NCBI GenBank assembly: GCA_910585625.1
Contig: CAJUFQ010000016.1
Coordinates: forward strand, 11,470-75,469
Source: an uncultured Lachnospiraceae bacterium
GTDB lineage: Bacteria > Bacillota > Clostridia > Lachnospirales > Lachnospiraceae
Direction: 5' to 3'
DNA: 64,000 bases
In this document: positions 15,022 to 24,687 of the stretch, piece by piece
Numbering within the stretch: position 1 is the stretch's first letter
Layout: the number at the start of each line of letters is the position of its first letter
Translations under genes and position numbers: made by a program
The notes under the pieces: model-generated
Databases searched by the model: none
What the model was told of the DNA's origin: nothing
What the model saw: the letters and a program-made list of their open reading frames with translations, nothing else

Positions 15022-17805
15022 TTACTTTTTGGTAGTTACTTTTTTACTCTCTGACCATACAGAACAGTAGTCTTTCTTGTTCACTGTCTGATAAGTTCTG
15101 ACCCTGACGTAATATGTTTTCTTAGGTTTTAATTTTTTGACAGTCAGATTGGAAGCAGATTTCTTGTTCACTGTTTTTGTGACGGTTGCTTTCTTTTTAA
15201 ATTTTTTGTCTGTGGAATATTGAACCTGGAAGCCTGTAATAGTACTTTTTTGCTTTTTCCATTTTACCTGAAATCCTCTGGATTTTGCTTTTATTCTCCC
15301 CGATATGGAAGTCCCCTTCGGAAGAATCTCAAAAGCCTTTTTTAGTGTTCCTGAATAATTATTTTTCAGCTTAACGGTTACAGTCGCTTCGCCGATTTTC
15401 TTATTGTTTTTGTATGTGACTGTATAATGGCATTTATCAATGGTCTTTCCTGCTGAATCCTTTACGGTAACAGACGGCGTTTTTGCTTTTCCATCATAAA
15501 TATAGGAGGAATCGCTTAAGATAAGGGTTTTTACTGCGTAAATCACTTTGGTGCTTTCTACCCTGCCGCAGGCCGAACATGCCTCTACAATGCTTCCATT
15601 CTTAGAGACCGTCGCTTTTGCAATTATCTCTTCATATGTATGAGGCGTTTTTGGGGTTTCTTCTATTTTTGTTTCATCGCATACGCTGCAGATATACTTT
15701 TTCTCTCCGTTTTCCGTACAAGTTGAAGATTTTATTTCTGTGCCTTCATTCCATGTATGTCTGCCTGTCGCTGCGATTCTCTGTCCGCGTTCTATTTCTT
15801 CGCCGCAGTCTTTGCAATAGGTATCTCCGCTGTAGCCTTCCTCTTTGCAGGAGGCTTCTTTCTGACCGCGTACTTCTGTATTCTGGTGGGTGCATTCTAT
15901 GACAGGCGGCTCTTTTGGAAGGATGTCGAAAGTCTTTTCGAGCGTTCCGGTGTAATTGCCCTTCAGCTCAGCTGTTGCAGTCGCCTTGCCGGCTTCCCGG
16001 TTGTTTTTGTAGGCGACGGTATAATTACTGCTGTCAATGATTTCTCCGATTGAATTTTTTACGGTGACGGCCGGGGTCTTTTCTTCTCCATCATAGGTAT
16101 AAGAAGAAGTTTCCAAATCTATGGATACTGCAGAGAAAATCACTATGCTGCTCTTGATATGGCCGCAGGACGTACATTTTTCTGTAATGCTGCCGTTCTC
16201 CGCAGTCGTTGCTTTGATGATTATTTCCTCATATGTATGGGCTGTTTTTGTGATTTCTTCTATCCTTGATTCACCGCATACGCTGCAGATATATTCCTTT
16301 TCCCCGTTCTCCGCACAGGTCGGGGGTTTTACCTCTGTACCTTCATCCCATGTGTGCAGGCCTGTTGCTGCAATTACCTGCCCGCGTTCTATTTCTTCGC
16401 CGCAGTCTTTGCAATAGGTATCTCCGCTGTAACCTTCCTCTTTGCAGGAGGCGGCTTTCTGGCCGCGTATTTCTGTATTTCTATGCAGGCATTGATCGCT
16501 ACCCAATATTTTTATCGGCGTATGCTGATCCGCATCTGAACCGTTCCCTACCACTCCATGCTTATCAAATCCCCAGCTATATAAAGCTCCGGTTTTGGTA
16601 ATTGCTGTGCTTCGTTCATCTCCCAAAGAAACAGAAGAGACATTTTCCATCACTTTTACCGGAATGGCCTGAGTTTGGGTCGTGTCATTTCCTACCTGTC
16701 CATAATTATTATATCCCCAGCAATACAAATCCCCGTTTTGGTCGACTGCCGCGCTAGCACTGCCTCCTAGGGAAACACAGGCTGCATTCTCCATGACTTT
16801 CACTGGCTCCGCCTGCGTGTTTTCTTCAGAGCCGCTCCCAATCTGCCTATGCTGATTATCTCCCCAGCAGTATAAGCTGCCGTTTTCTGTAATTGCTGCG
16901 CTATGTTGGTCTCCTAATGAAACGGACAATACGTTTTCCATCACTTTCACCGGAGTACCCTGTTGCTGGTTTATCTCGCCATTCCCCACCTGTCCGTAAT
17001 TATTATATCCCCAGCAGTATAAATCTCCATTTTCCTTGAGCGCTGCACTATGGTAACCGTCTGGTGAAGTAACGGCAGAAGAGACGTTTTCCATCACCTT
17101 CACCGGCTCTGCCTGTATTTCTGCCTCAGAACCATTTCCTACCTGTCCGACATGATTATGTCCCCAGCAGTATAAATCTCCGGTTTCTGTAAGAGCCATG
17201 CTGCTCTCATATCCCAATAAAACAGAGGAGACGTTTTCCAATACTTTCACCGGCGTTGACTGATTTACCGTCGTGCCGTTCCCTACCTGCCCATACTCAT
17301 TATATCCCCAGCAATATAAGCTGCCGTCCTCTGTGATTGCCGCGCTGTGATTGTCTCCCAATGAAACAGACGATACATGATCCAGCACTTTTACCGGCTC
17401 CGCCTGTGCTTCCTCCTCAGAACCGTTCCCTATTTGCTGATACCAGTTGCTTCCCCAGCAGTATAAGCTGCCGTCTTCTGTAATTGCCGCGCTATGGTAC
17501 CATCCCAATGAAGCAGACGATACATGATCCAGCGTTTTTTGCGGCAATTCCACAGAATATTCTGTTTTGCCGTTCCCTATTTCCCCGCTGGTGTTCGACC
17601 CCCAACAGTATAAATCTCCGGTTTCTGTAAGCGCCGCGCTGTGATCTTCCCCCAGATATACGTTTGTTACCGGCACCTCCGTTTCCGCAGAACCTGTTTC
17701 TGCCGTCGCCGCTTTTGCTTCGCCTTTTACAGAAAATCCTGCTGATAGGACAGAACTTATCGTAATTGCTGTGATCAAAAAGACAGATACTATTTTTTTT
17801 CTCAT
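15022..17805 (-). CDS. secreted RCC1-repeat protein with Cys-rich and FnIII modules
   Basis: This 927-residue protein has a signal peptide (MRKKIVSVFLITAITISSVLSAGFSV). About eight RCC1-type blades occupy residues 45-440, each of about 50 residues with cores such as HSAAITEDGSLYCWG and YGQVGNG. Two copies of a composite module follow: a Cys-rich segment with several CxxC pairs (CKDCGEEIERG, ICSVCGE, KCTSCGH) and a beta-rich segment (YDGEEKTPAVTVK ... NYTGTLEKTFDILPK). A FnIII domain ends the protein (about 840-925). There is no LPXTG or S-layer anchor. The fold suggests a seven-bladed propeller used for binding; ligand unknown. The start at 17805 has GAGGTGG. Confidence 0.85.
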   Translation of the reverse strand: MRKKIVSVFLITAITISSVLSAGFSVKGEAKAATAETGSAETEVPVTNVYLGEDHSAALTETGDLYCWGSNTSGEIGNGKTEYSVELPQKTLDHVSSASLGWYHSAAITEDGSLYCWGSNWYQQIGNGSEEEAQAEPVKVLDHVSSVSLGDNHSAAITEDGSLYCWGYNEYGQVGNGTTVNQSTPVKVLENVSSVLLGYESSMALTETGDLYCWGHNHVGQVGNGSEAEIQAEPVKVMENVSSAVTSPDGYHSAALKENGDLYCWGYNNYGQVGNGEINQQQGTPVKVMENVLSVSLGDQHSAAITENGSLYCWGDNQHRQIGSGSEENTQAEPVKVMENAACVSLGGSASAAVDQNGDLYCWGYNNYGQVGNDTTQTQAIPVKVMENVSSVSLGDERSTAITKTGALYSWGFDKHGVVGNGSDADQHTPIKILGSDQCLHRNTEIRGQKAASCKEEGYSGDTYCKDCGEEIERGQVIAATGLHTWDEGTEVKPPTCAENGEKEYICSVCGESRIEEITKTAHTYEEIIIKATTAENGSITEKCTSCGHIKSSIVIFSAVSIDLETSSYTYDGEEKTPAVTVKNSIGEIIDSSNYTVAYKNNREAGKATATAELKGNYTGTLEKTFDILPKEPPVIECTHQNTEVRGQKEASCKEEGYSGDTYCKDCGEEIERGQRIAATGRHTWNEGTEIKSSTCTENGEKKYICSVCDETKIEETPKTPHTYEEIIAKATVSKNGSIVEACSACGRVESTKVIYAVKTLILSDSSYIYDGKAKTPSVTVKDSAGKTIDKCHYTVTYKNNKKIGEATVTVKLKNNYSGTLKKAFEILPKGTSISGRIKAKSRGFQVKWKKQKSTITGFQVQYSTDKKFKKKATVTKTVNKKSASNLTVKKLKPKKTYYVRVRTYQTVNKKDYCSVWSESKKVTTKK

Positions 17806-17905
17806 AGATACCACCTCATTTAGAATCAATATACTTTTGGTCACAATTTCTTAGTGTTTTATATCGTCAATATTTGATCATAGTATAAAATATATTTTCT
17901 GACGC

Positions 17906-19405
17906 TTAGTCCAAGCTCTTCACAAACCTGTCAAATGCTTTCTGCCCTTCCTCGTCTCTCTTGTATACCCCGGCATGTTCAAGCACCTTGCTAAATACCT
18001 GGGCTATCTCATCCTGCAGGATGCCCATGACATTTTCGCTGGCCACAGATCCATACTTCGGCAGGAATTCCTCTACCCAGTCCGCATGTTTTTCAATACT
18101 CTCGTCGGCACGGATATCCTTCTTATTGGCAATGGCGTCGGCAAGCGTCTCCATCTCCTGCTTGAGGCGCGCCGGAAGCACAGCCAGACCCATGACCTCT
18201 ATCAGGCCGATGTTCTCTTTTTTGATGTGGTGAAGCTCTGCATGGGGATGGTAAACTCCCAGCGGATGCTCCTCGGTCGTGATATTATTGCGCAACACCA
18301 AATCCAGCTCAAAATTCTCCCCGCGTTTCCTGGCAATCGGCGTGATGGTGTTATGAGGCTCCCCATCTGTCTCAGCATAGATGAAAGCATCCTCATCCGT
18401 ATAGCTCCGCCATGCCGTAAGGATTTTATCTGCCAGCTCAATCAGCCTGCCGCTGTCCGCTGCGCTGATGCGGATGACGGACATCGGCCATTTCACAATG
18501 CCTGCCTTGACGTCCTCAAACCCTGCCACCGTGAATTCACGTTCTACCGGGGCTTTGGCCATGGCAAATTCGTAGCTGCCGCCTTGGAAGTGGTCATGGC
18601 TCAAAATCGAGCCGCCCACGATTGGGAGGTCAGCATTAGAACCCACAATATAATGTGGGAACTGCTTCACGAAATCAAACAGCTTGCAGAAGGTGCCATG
18701 TTCTATCTTCATCGGGATGTGCTGGGAATTAAACACGATGCAATGCTCGTTGTAGTACACATATGGGGAATACTGGAAGCCCCAGCGGCTGTCCTGGATG
18801 GTCACCGGGATAATCCGATGATTCTGCCTCGCCGGATGGTTGATGCGTCCTGCATAACCTTCATTCTCCACACAGAGCAAGCATTTGGGATAACCGCTCT
18901 GCTTGGCATTTTTCGCCGCTGCAATCGCCTTAGGGTCTTTCTCCGGCTTGGAAAGGTTGATGGTAATGTCCATCTCTCCATAAGGAGTCTGAGATTTCCA
19001 TTTTACATCTTTGGCAATCCGGTAACGGCGGATGTAATCGCTGTCCTGGCTCAGTTTGTAATAGAAATCCGTTGCCGCTTTCGCTCCTTCTTCCTCATAA
19101 ATCTTCCAGAATTTAGCAATCACCTCGCTTGGGCGCGGCATCAGCTTTGCCATCAGTTTCGTATCAAAAAGGTCGCGGTACACCACGCCGTTTTCTTCCA
19201 ATACGCCGTTTTCATAAGCATAATCCAACAATTCTTTCAGCACCGGCTCAAGTTCCACGTTCTCATATGTCCCTGCCGGCTCTTCATATTCCTCTATTTT
19301 TAAAGTCTCCAACAGCTGATTAGTTGTAAAAATCACGTCTTCCTCTGAAATGAGGCTGTTTTCCAATCCATAGCACACTAATTTCTTTATCGCCTCGTTT
19401 ATCAT
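17906..19405 (-). CDS. galT: UDP-glucose-hexose-1-phosphate uridylyltransferase (GalT class II)
   Basis: This 499-residue protein is the long Firmicutes GalT2 form. Features include CLLCVENEGYAGR, NHRIIPV, EHCIVFNSQHIPM, the LPIVGGSILSHDHFQGG active-site region and YHPHAELHHIKKENIGLIEVMG. It exchanges UMP between UDP-glucose and galactose-1-phosphate in the Leloir pathway. It lies 114 bp downstream of galK on the same strand and is presumably expressed from the galK promoter. The start at 19405 has GGAGGAGG with 10-nt spacing. No galE is present in the window. Confidence 0.96.
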   Translation of the reverse strand: MINEAIKKLVCYGLENSLISEEDVIFTTNQLLETLKIEEYEEPAGTYENVELEPVLKELLDYAYENGVLEENGVVYRDLFDTKLMAKLMPRPSEVIAKFWKIYEEEGAKAATDFYYKLSQDSDYIRRYRIAKDVKWKSQTPYGEMDITINLSKPEKDPKAIAAAKNAKQSGYPKCLLCVENEGYAGRINHPARQNHRIIPVTIQDSRWGFQYSPYVYYNEHCIVFNSQHIPMKIEHGTFCKLFDFVKQFPHYIVGSNADLPIVGGSILSHDHFQGGSYEFAMAKAPVEREFTVAGFEDVKAGIVKWPMSVIRISAADSGRLIELADKILTAWRSYTDEDAFIYAETDGEPHNTITPIARKRGENFELDLVLRNNITTEEHPLGVYHPHAELHHIKKENIGLIEVMGLAVLPARLKQEMETLADAIANKKDIRADESIEKHADWVEEFLPKYGSVASENVMGILQDEIAQVFSKVLEHAGVYKRDEEGQKAFDRFVKSLD

Positions 19406-19519
19406 GGCTCAATCCTCCTCCAAACATTCATTCATCGGCTCCGTCGCCAAACCTAAAGCATCCTTCTTAGCTATTGAACATATCGGCTGCTCCAGAACAC
19501 CTATAGCATCCTTTTACAG

Positions 19520-20797
19520 TCATTTTACTTTTATCCCGCCAAACGGCCTTACTTTCAGTACATGGCAGGAACCGTCCCCATATACGCCGTCCAGCGCCTC
19601 GCGGTAAGTTCCCACAAAATCATCCGCCACAAATGCCTGAATGGTTCCGGCAAACCCGCCGCCATGCACGCGGCTAACGCCGTGTCCCTTCAAGATACTG
19701 TCGCTGACTGCAAGCCCGATTGATACGCTCTGGTTCTGCACATCCTTATTGCTGTAAATGTTCTGCAAGAATTTATAGGAGGAGTCCCCAGATTCTTGGA
19801 CATTGCTCAAAAATCCCTGGAAATCCCCTGCCTGCAATGCAGCCACTTCCAGTTCTACGCGTTTCTCTTCCTCAAAGAAATGCAACGCACGCAAGACCGG
19901 CCGATCGCCGCACTTATCACGAATTACAGAAATGTTCTTATAAAATTCCTCGGGGTCTGCTTCTCTTAAAAAGTCTTTGCCAAAGAATTCCGCTACTTTC
20001 TTCATTTCCTGGGGAATCGCTGCATATTCGTCTGTCAGATCCGCATGGGAACCTTTGGTGTCCGTAATGCAGAGACTGTGACGGTATGCGCTGAAATCCA
20101 CATCCACTTTCTCCACGATTGGTTTCTGTGGATCTGCAAAATCAATATGAATCAGCCCGCCCACAGAACAAGCCATCTGATCCATCAGCCCACAGGGCTT
20201 CCCGAAAAATACGTTTTCAGAATATTGTGCCACCTGAGCTATTTCCACTGGGCTGATGGCCATATCGTTATATAAGCCGGATAGGATTGTCCCCACCAAA
20301 ACTTCAAAAGCTGCGGAACTGGACATCCCGGCTCCATTCAATACATCGCTTGTGACAAATGCCTGGAACCCGCCTACACTATGTCCATTTTTCTTAAGGC
20401 CATAGGCCATGCCGCGGATAAGCCCGGCGGACGTCCCTTCCTCGCCTTTCCTCATCTCCAAATCACTCAGATCGACAGTAATCATCGGATAACCGTCTGA
20501 CAGCAGCCGGATAATGTTCTCCTCTGTCTTGCTGACTACCGCAATCGCATCCAGGTTGATGGAAGCAGCCAGCACTTCGCCATGCTGGTGATCCGTATGG
20601 TTTCCTCCTACCTCGCTCCTGCCCGGCGCGCTGTAGATTTCCGCCTCCTGCTCACCGTACAGCTCCTCAAATTTGCCGATTGCTTTCTGATATCGCTCTG
20701 TCTGGTATGTAAGAACCCCGGCATCCACATAAATTTCTTTCAGGCGTTCCTGGAACGCTTGTGTTTTCAGTTCCCCTGTCAATGTCTTTGTATTCAT
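19520..20797 (-). CDS. galK: galactokinase
   Basis: This 425-residue GHMP kinase has the galactokinase signature SAPGRSEVGGNHTDHQHG, the ATP-binding glycine-rich motif VLNGAGMSSSAAFEVLVG and the C-terminal GVSRVHGGGFAGTIQAF. It phosphorylates galactose at C1 using ATP. Its promoter (20927-20955) carries the TTTAGTAAA motifs shared with the galactanase operon. The start has AAAGGTGGGG. It forms a probable operon with galT and is divergent from a LacI-family regulator. Confidence 0.97.
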   Translation of the reverse strand: MNTKTLTGELKTQAFQERLKEIYVDAGVLTYQTERYQKAIGKFEELYGEQEAEIYSAPGRSEVGGNHTDHQHGEVLAASINLDAIAVVSKTEENIIRLLSDGYPMITVDLSDLEMRKGEEGTSAGLIRGMAYGLKKNGHSVGGFQAFVTSDVLNGAGMSSSAAFEVLVGTILSGLYNDMAISPVEIAQVAQYSENVFFGKPCGLMDQMACSVGGLIHIDFADPQKPIVEKVDVDFSAYRHSLCITDTKGSHADLTDEYAAIPQEMKKVAEFFGKDFLREADPEEFYKNISVIRDKCGDRPVLRALHFFEEEKRVELEVAALQAGDFQGFLSNVQESGDSSYKFLQNIYSNKDVQNQSVSIGLAVSDSILKGHGVSRVHGGGFAGTIQAFVADDFVGTYREALDGVYGDGSCHVLKVRPFGGIKVK

Positions 20798-20926
20798 TTT
20801 ATTGCCCCACCTTTACTGATTTTTCTGCCTTTCCAGGCTCGCTTCGCTCGTCAAATGTTCGGAAACCCATTTGCCCATGCAAGCATGGCAAACGGTTTCC
20901 TTCATTTTCCTCTGCCCTATACGCAC

Positions 20927-20955
20927 ATTATAATTGTTTTTTAGTAAATAGTCAA
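20927..20955 (-). promoter_or_regulatory. galK promoter
   Basis: TTGACT (20955-20950), exactly 17 nt, TATAAT (20932-20927) on the minus strand. A TTTACTAAA motif occupies the spacer, so a bound repressor would cover the polymerase site. Confidence 0.8.
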
Positions 20956-20968
20956 TGTATTTAGTAAA
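20940..20968 (-). promoter_or_regulatory. paired GalR-type operator motifs at the galK promoter
   Basis: TTTAGTAAA occurs at 20940-20948 and again at 20960-20968, 20 bp apart (two helical turns). Each nonamer is itself a dyad around the central base. One lies between -35 and -10, the other just upstream of -35. Confidence 0.65.
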
Positions 20969-21031
20969 GCTTTTGCTTGCGCATATGCAATTTTCCATAA
21001 ATATTGTATGCGTAAAATGGACTGGAAAAAA

Positions 21032-21049
21032 TTTAGTAAATTTACTAAA
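21032..21049. promoter_or_regulatory. perfect 18-bp GalR-type palindrome
   Basis: TTTAGTAAATTTACTAAA is a perfect palindrome made of two inverted nonamers. It lies 99 bp upstream of the LacI-family regulator gene and about 77 bp upstream of the galK -35. It is the best candidate for the main operator. Confidence 0.75.
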
Positions 21050-21074
21050 ATACTGTTTCTTTTTTATTGGTTAT

Positions 21075-21084
21075 TTGTTATACT
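21075..21084 (+). promoter_or_regulatory. extended -10 promoter of the LacI-family regulator gene
   Basis: A TGT-TATACT extended -10 (TATACT at 21079-21084) without a good -35 lies 64 bp upstream of the regulator start. The palindrome at 21032-21049 is immediately upstream, a position compatible with autoregulation. Confidence 0.45.
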
Positions 21085-21147
21085 AATTTTATTTGAAAAT
21101 ATAATTCAACAAAATTCACTCAGATCATTGCAATTTTGGAGGTATTA

Positions 21148-22143
21148 ATGGCTACAATTAAGGATATTGCAGTGTCAGCAGGCGTTTCTTCTGCCACTGT
21201 TTCAAGGATTCTCAATAATGACAATACACTGAATGTCTCTCCTGAGACACGGCAAAAGGTGTTAGATACGGCACATGCTTTGAATTATAAAAAGAAATCT
21301 CGTGCTTCCGGAAAGTCCATTTACACGCTGGGCATTGTCCAGTGGTTTTCTCCTCAACAGGAAATGGAAGACAACTATTATCTTTTAATCCGGCAGGGAA
21401 TCGAAGATTTCTGTATGCAGAACTGCATCCATGTCGTGCGGACTTACAAAGCAGACGTAAATTACATCGATTCTCTCAAGAACGTAGACGCGCTTGTCTG
21501 CGTTGGCAAATTCAGCACTGGGGAAATTCAAAGATTCCGTGAAATGACCTCCGGGATAATCTTCCTTGACATGCCGATTGACGACATGAACATTTCTACG
21601 ATTACCTTGGATTTTGAACAAGCCATGAAGACCGGGCTGGATTACCTGACTTCTCTGGGCCACCGCAAAATCGGCTTTCTCGGCGGCAAGGAATACCTGG
21701 CTGACCAGACGCTGTTTCCTGACATGCGCAAGACGCTCTTCTCACAGTACTGCGAACGATACGGCATTATTTACAAGCCATTTGTCCTGGAGGAAACATT
21801 CACTATCGAATCCGGCTACCAGATGATGCAGCGGTTATTGGACGCAGAAGACCTACCTACCGCTGTTGTCGCTTCCAGCGACCCGATTGCGTTAGGAGCA
21901 TTGCGTGCTTTGAATGACAGGGGAATCCAAGTTCCTCAGAACATTTCCCTGATGGGCTTTGACGACACCAGCTTATCCTCTTTTACTACCCCGCCACTGA
22001 CTACAATCCATGCCCCTGCTTATGACATGGGAAGCTTCGGTGCAAATATCGTGTTTAACATCCTCAAACAGCAGCCGGCAACAGCCCTGAAAATCAAGCT
22101 GCCCTGCCAACTGATGGAACGGCAGTCCTGCCGGAAGCTTTGA
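21148..22143 (+). CDS. galR: LacI/GalR-family transcriptional regulator
   Basis: This 331-residue protein begins MATIKDIAVSAGVSSATVSR, the LacI-family helix-turn-helix, followed by the hinge region (SPETRQKVLDTAHALNY) and a periplasmic-binding-protein-like effector domain (LGHRKIGFLGG, ASSDPIALGALRALNDRGIQVP, MGFDDTSLSSFTTPPLTTI). The ATG at 21148 has TTTGGAGG with good spacing; a TTG at 21136 is part of that site. It is divergent from galKT, so control by galactose or a derivative is the natural reading. The symbol reflects context, not experiment. Confidence 0.92.
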   Translation: MATIKDIAVSAGVSSATVSRILNNDNTLNVSPETRQKVLDTAHALNYKKKSRASGKSIYTLGIVQWFSPQQEMEDNYYLLIRQGIEDFCMQNCIHVVRTYKADVNYIDSLKNVDALVCVGKFSTGEIQRFREMTSGIIFLDMPIDDMNISTITLDFEQAMKTGLDYLTSLGHRKIGFLGGKEYLADQTLFPDMRKTLFSQYCERYGIIYKPFVLEETFTIESGYQMMQRLLDAEDLPTAVVASSDPIALGALRALNDRGIQVPQNISLMGFDDTSLSSFTTPPLTTIHAPAYDMGSFGANIVFNILKQQPATALKIKLPCQLMERQSCRKL

Positions 22144-22162
22144 CAAGGTCTTTCCTATAAGA

Positions 22163-22204
22163 GAAAAAGCCAGCCCTTCCCTCCTGCCGGAGGGGGGCTG
22201 GCTT
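22163..22204 (-). terminator. terminator of the repeat-rich deacetylase gene
   Basis: A strong hairpin with AAGCCAGCCC at 22167-22176 pairing with its complement ending at 22204 and an inner CCCTCC/GGAGGG stem. On the minus strand it ends in TTTTTCTC. It lies between the convergent regulator and deacetylase genes; the plus-strand side lacks a T-run. Confidence 0.75.
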
Positions 22205-22236
22205 CCATAAACCATTCAATCACTTCTCCCCATTTC

Positions 22237-24666
22237 TTAACGGAACGCAGTGTACACGCCTCCATTCACCATGGGGCCGCGGCAGTCAGAAAGCTCACTG
22301 ACCGTCACAAGCTGGTATCCTTGGATAATCAATCCCGGTATGATGCTTCTCGATGCTTCCGCTGTCTGGCTGTAGAGGTCATGCATGAGGACGATGTCGC
22401 CATCCCTGACCTTCCCCAGCACTGCCGCCTGGGTAGTCGCGGCATTCCGCGTCTTCCAGTCCAGCGTGTCAATAGACCACAAAATCACCGGCATACCTAC
22501 ACTGTTTCTGACAGTCTCGTTCTGCCCTCCTCCTGGCGGGCGCATGATAGTCGGGGCCACCCCTGCCACACTCTGTACCGCATTGTTCGTTGCCGCGATC
22601 TGGCTCTGGATGGTAGGTATCCCTACCCGCGTCAGGACCTGATGGCTGTAAGTATGGTTTCCAATCTCGCATCCCATCTGTACCGCGCTCCTGACCGTGT
22701 CCGCATAACCTGGCACCTGCTGGCCTATGACAAAAAACGTCGCCACGCTGTTGTACTGCCTCAAAATATCAAGAATCTGCGACGTGTACTGGGAGGGGCC
22801 GTCATCATACGTCAATGCCACCATAGGCCGGCTGGTGTCGATGACCCTTCTTGGCTCCGGGCCTCCGTTATAATAGCACATGAGGGCTCCATCTTTCACA
22901 CGGCAGCCGCCAACCTTGCCATTCGCATTTGCCAGCCAATAGGTAATGATCTGGCCGGATATCCGCTTGGCCACTACACCGTTGGACGCTGCGTAAATCA
23001 GGGTTCCACGGCCAGTCAGGTACATCCCCGCCTCGCTAATCTTCACCCCGTCCGCACCGAAATAATACTCTTTGCCTCTGACGTCGCGCGTATCGCTTTT
23101 TACCAGCGTCTGGCTGCCTTTGCTGCAGTCATAACATTTCCTGGTCTCTGTGTTGTAAATCCGCGCACAGTTGCCGGAACCGTCAAAATAGTACTCTTTT
23201 CCATCCACATTCAGCCACACGTTCTTCTGCTTTACCCATTTCCCACTGCGGTAATTATATTTATAATACTTCCAGGTTCCCTTGGTATTTTCCATTTTGG
23301 CGGTTACCCATTTGGATTTGCCTACCTGGAAATACTTACTGCCGGAAGCTTCCTTCCAGCCTTTCTTATGCTCTCGGATTCCTTTGCTGTTAAAATAATA
23401 GAGCTTCCCGTCTTTCATCCTGCAGACGTCCTTTTTGACCGCACGCATTTTGCCGTCCTCATAAACCTTGCATTTCTTGCTCTTTATATTGTAAACAGTC
23501 GTGCAGTTTCCTTTTTTGCTGAAATGGTACTGGCTGCCAAAAGCAAGCTCCCAAACATTTTTCTGCTTTTTCCATTTGCCGGCTTTAAAGTCGTACTTAT
23601 AAAACTTAAAACGTACCTTGGGTTTTTCCATTTTGGCAGTCACGCAACCAGAGGCTTTTACCTTTATGTATTTCCTGGCAGACGCTTTCTTCCAGCCTTT
23701 TTTGCTGGCCCGGACGCCTTTCTCATTAAAATAGTAGAGTTTCCCGTCTTTCAGCCTGCAGACGTCTTTTTTGACCGCACGCATTTTGCCGTCCTCATAA
23801 ACCTTGCACTTCCTGCTCGTTGTGTCGTAAATTGTCGTGCAGTTTCCCTTTGCGCTGAAACGGTACTGGCTGCCAAAGGCAAGCTCCCAGACGTTCGTCT
23901 GCTTCTCCCATCTGCCCGCCTTATAATTATATTTATAAAATCTGAAACGCCCCGTGAGATTCTCCATTTTCGCCGTCACGCAGCCGGATGCCTTCACCTT
24001 GATGAACCTCGTGCCAGACGCTTTCTTCCAGCCCTCTTTGCTTACCCGGACACCTTTCTCATCAAAATAATAGAACTTCCCATCTCTCAGCTTACAGATG
24101 TCCTTCCTGACAGCCTGCATTTTGCCGCTGACATACTGCTGGCATGTCTGCGTGCCTTTATCATAAATCCTCTCGCATCTGCCGCTCTTGCCAAAATAAT
24201 ACTCTTTCTGTCCTACGCACTGCCAGATATCTGTCTGGGCGTCCCAGACTCCGGCTTCTTCATTGTATTGGCTGCAGCTCCACTCCCCCGCTTCGCTTAC
24301 GATTTTTAACGTCACATACCCCCTGCTGTCCACATAATAAGCTTCTGTATCGAAGCCTGTGCTGACTGTGATCTCTTTCCAGCCTTCTTCTGTCACTTGC
24401 GTGCCATCTACATAGAGCAGATAATGCCCTTCCCAGAAAAGCAGCCCGTCTTTCGCAGGCTCCTCTCCTTCTCCCGGGCTTACCAGAATGTTCTCAGCGG
24501 CTTGCATCCCTGTCCCGTGTCTGTTTATGGATGTTTCCGCCGAAACTCCTGCTGCTTGTATGCCGACTTCCAGGGAATTACACAACAAAGACAGCAGCAG
24601 CAAACAGGCGGCCGCCATCCTCCCAATCCTGAAACTCTTCTTCCTTTTCTGTCCCATAATCCTCAT
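22237..24666 (-). CDS. secreted polysaccharide deacetylase with tandem 112-residue repeats
   Basis: This 809-residue protein has a signal peptide (RMAAACLLLLSLLCNSLEVGIQAAG) and about 560 residues of aromatic/Lys-rich repeats of the wall-binding style (KDGKLYYFNEKGVR, KKGWKKAS). The C-terminal NodB deacetylase domain (about residues 605-800) has motif 1 TYDDGPS, motif 2 GNHTYSH, motif 3 RPPGGG, then WSIDTLDWK and IVLMHD. All metal and catalytic residues are present, so it is likely an active peptidoglycan or glycan N-deacetylase (CE4). Three repeats are spaced exactly 336 bp at DNA level (near 23401, 23737, 24073). The start is ambiguous between 24666 and 24657. Confidence 0.9.
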   Translation of the reverse strand: MRIMGQKRKKSFRIGRMAAACLLLLSLLCNSLEVGIQAAGVSAETSINRHGTGMQAAENILVSPGEGEEPAKDGLLFWEGHYLLYVDGTQVTEEGWKEITVSTGFDTEAYYVDSRGYVTLKIVSEAGEWSCSQYNEEAGVWDAQTDIWQCVGQKEYYFGKSGRCERIYDKGTQTCQQYVSGKMQAVRKDICKLRDGKFYYFDEKGVRVSKEGWKKASGTRFIKVKASGCVTAKMENLTGRFRFYKYNYKAGRWEKQTNVWELAFGSQYRFSAKGNCTTIYDTTSRKCKVYEDGKMRAVKKDVCRLKDGKLYYFNEKGVRASKKGWKKASARKYIKVKASGCVTAKMEKPKVRFKFYKYDFKAGKWKKQKNVWELAFGSQYHFSKKGNCTTVYNIKSKKCKVYEDGKMRAVKKDVCRMKDGKLYYFNSKGIREHKKGWKEASGSKYFQVGKSKWVTAKMENTKGTWKYYKYNYRSGKWVKQKNVWLNVDGKEYYFDGSGNCARIYNTETRKCYDCSKGSQTLVKSDTRDVRGKEYYFGADGVKISEAGMYLTGRGTLIYAASNGVVAKRISGQIITYWLANANGKVGGCRVKDGALMCYYNGGPEPRRVIDTSRPMVALTYDDGPSQYTSQILDILRQYNSVATFFVIGQQVPGYADTVRSAVQMGCEIGNHTYSHQVLTRVGIPTIQSQIAATNNAVQSVAGVAPTIMRPPGGGQNETVRNSVGMPVILWSIDTLDWKTRNAATTQAAVLGKVRDGDIVLMHDLYSQTAEASRSIIPGLIIQGYQLVTVSELSDCRGPMVNGGVYTAFR

Positions 24667-24687
24667 TTCCTTCCGTTAATTTTTCTA

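Noticed and set aside
15544..17640. CRISPR array suspected from regular repeats
   Set aside because: The periodicity of about 150 bp comes from protein repeats (RCC1 blades and Cys-rich modules) in one long reading frame.
17975..19303. 442-codon open frame antisense to galT
   Set aside because: No protein family features, no ribosome-binding site; galT on the other strand is unmistakable.
22321..24309. 662-codon plus-strand open frame
   Set aside because: It lies entirely antisense to the repeat-rich deacetylase, has no ribosome-binding site and reads as the complement of Lys/Tyr repeats.
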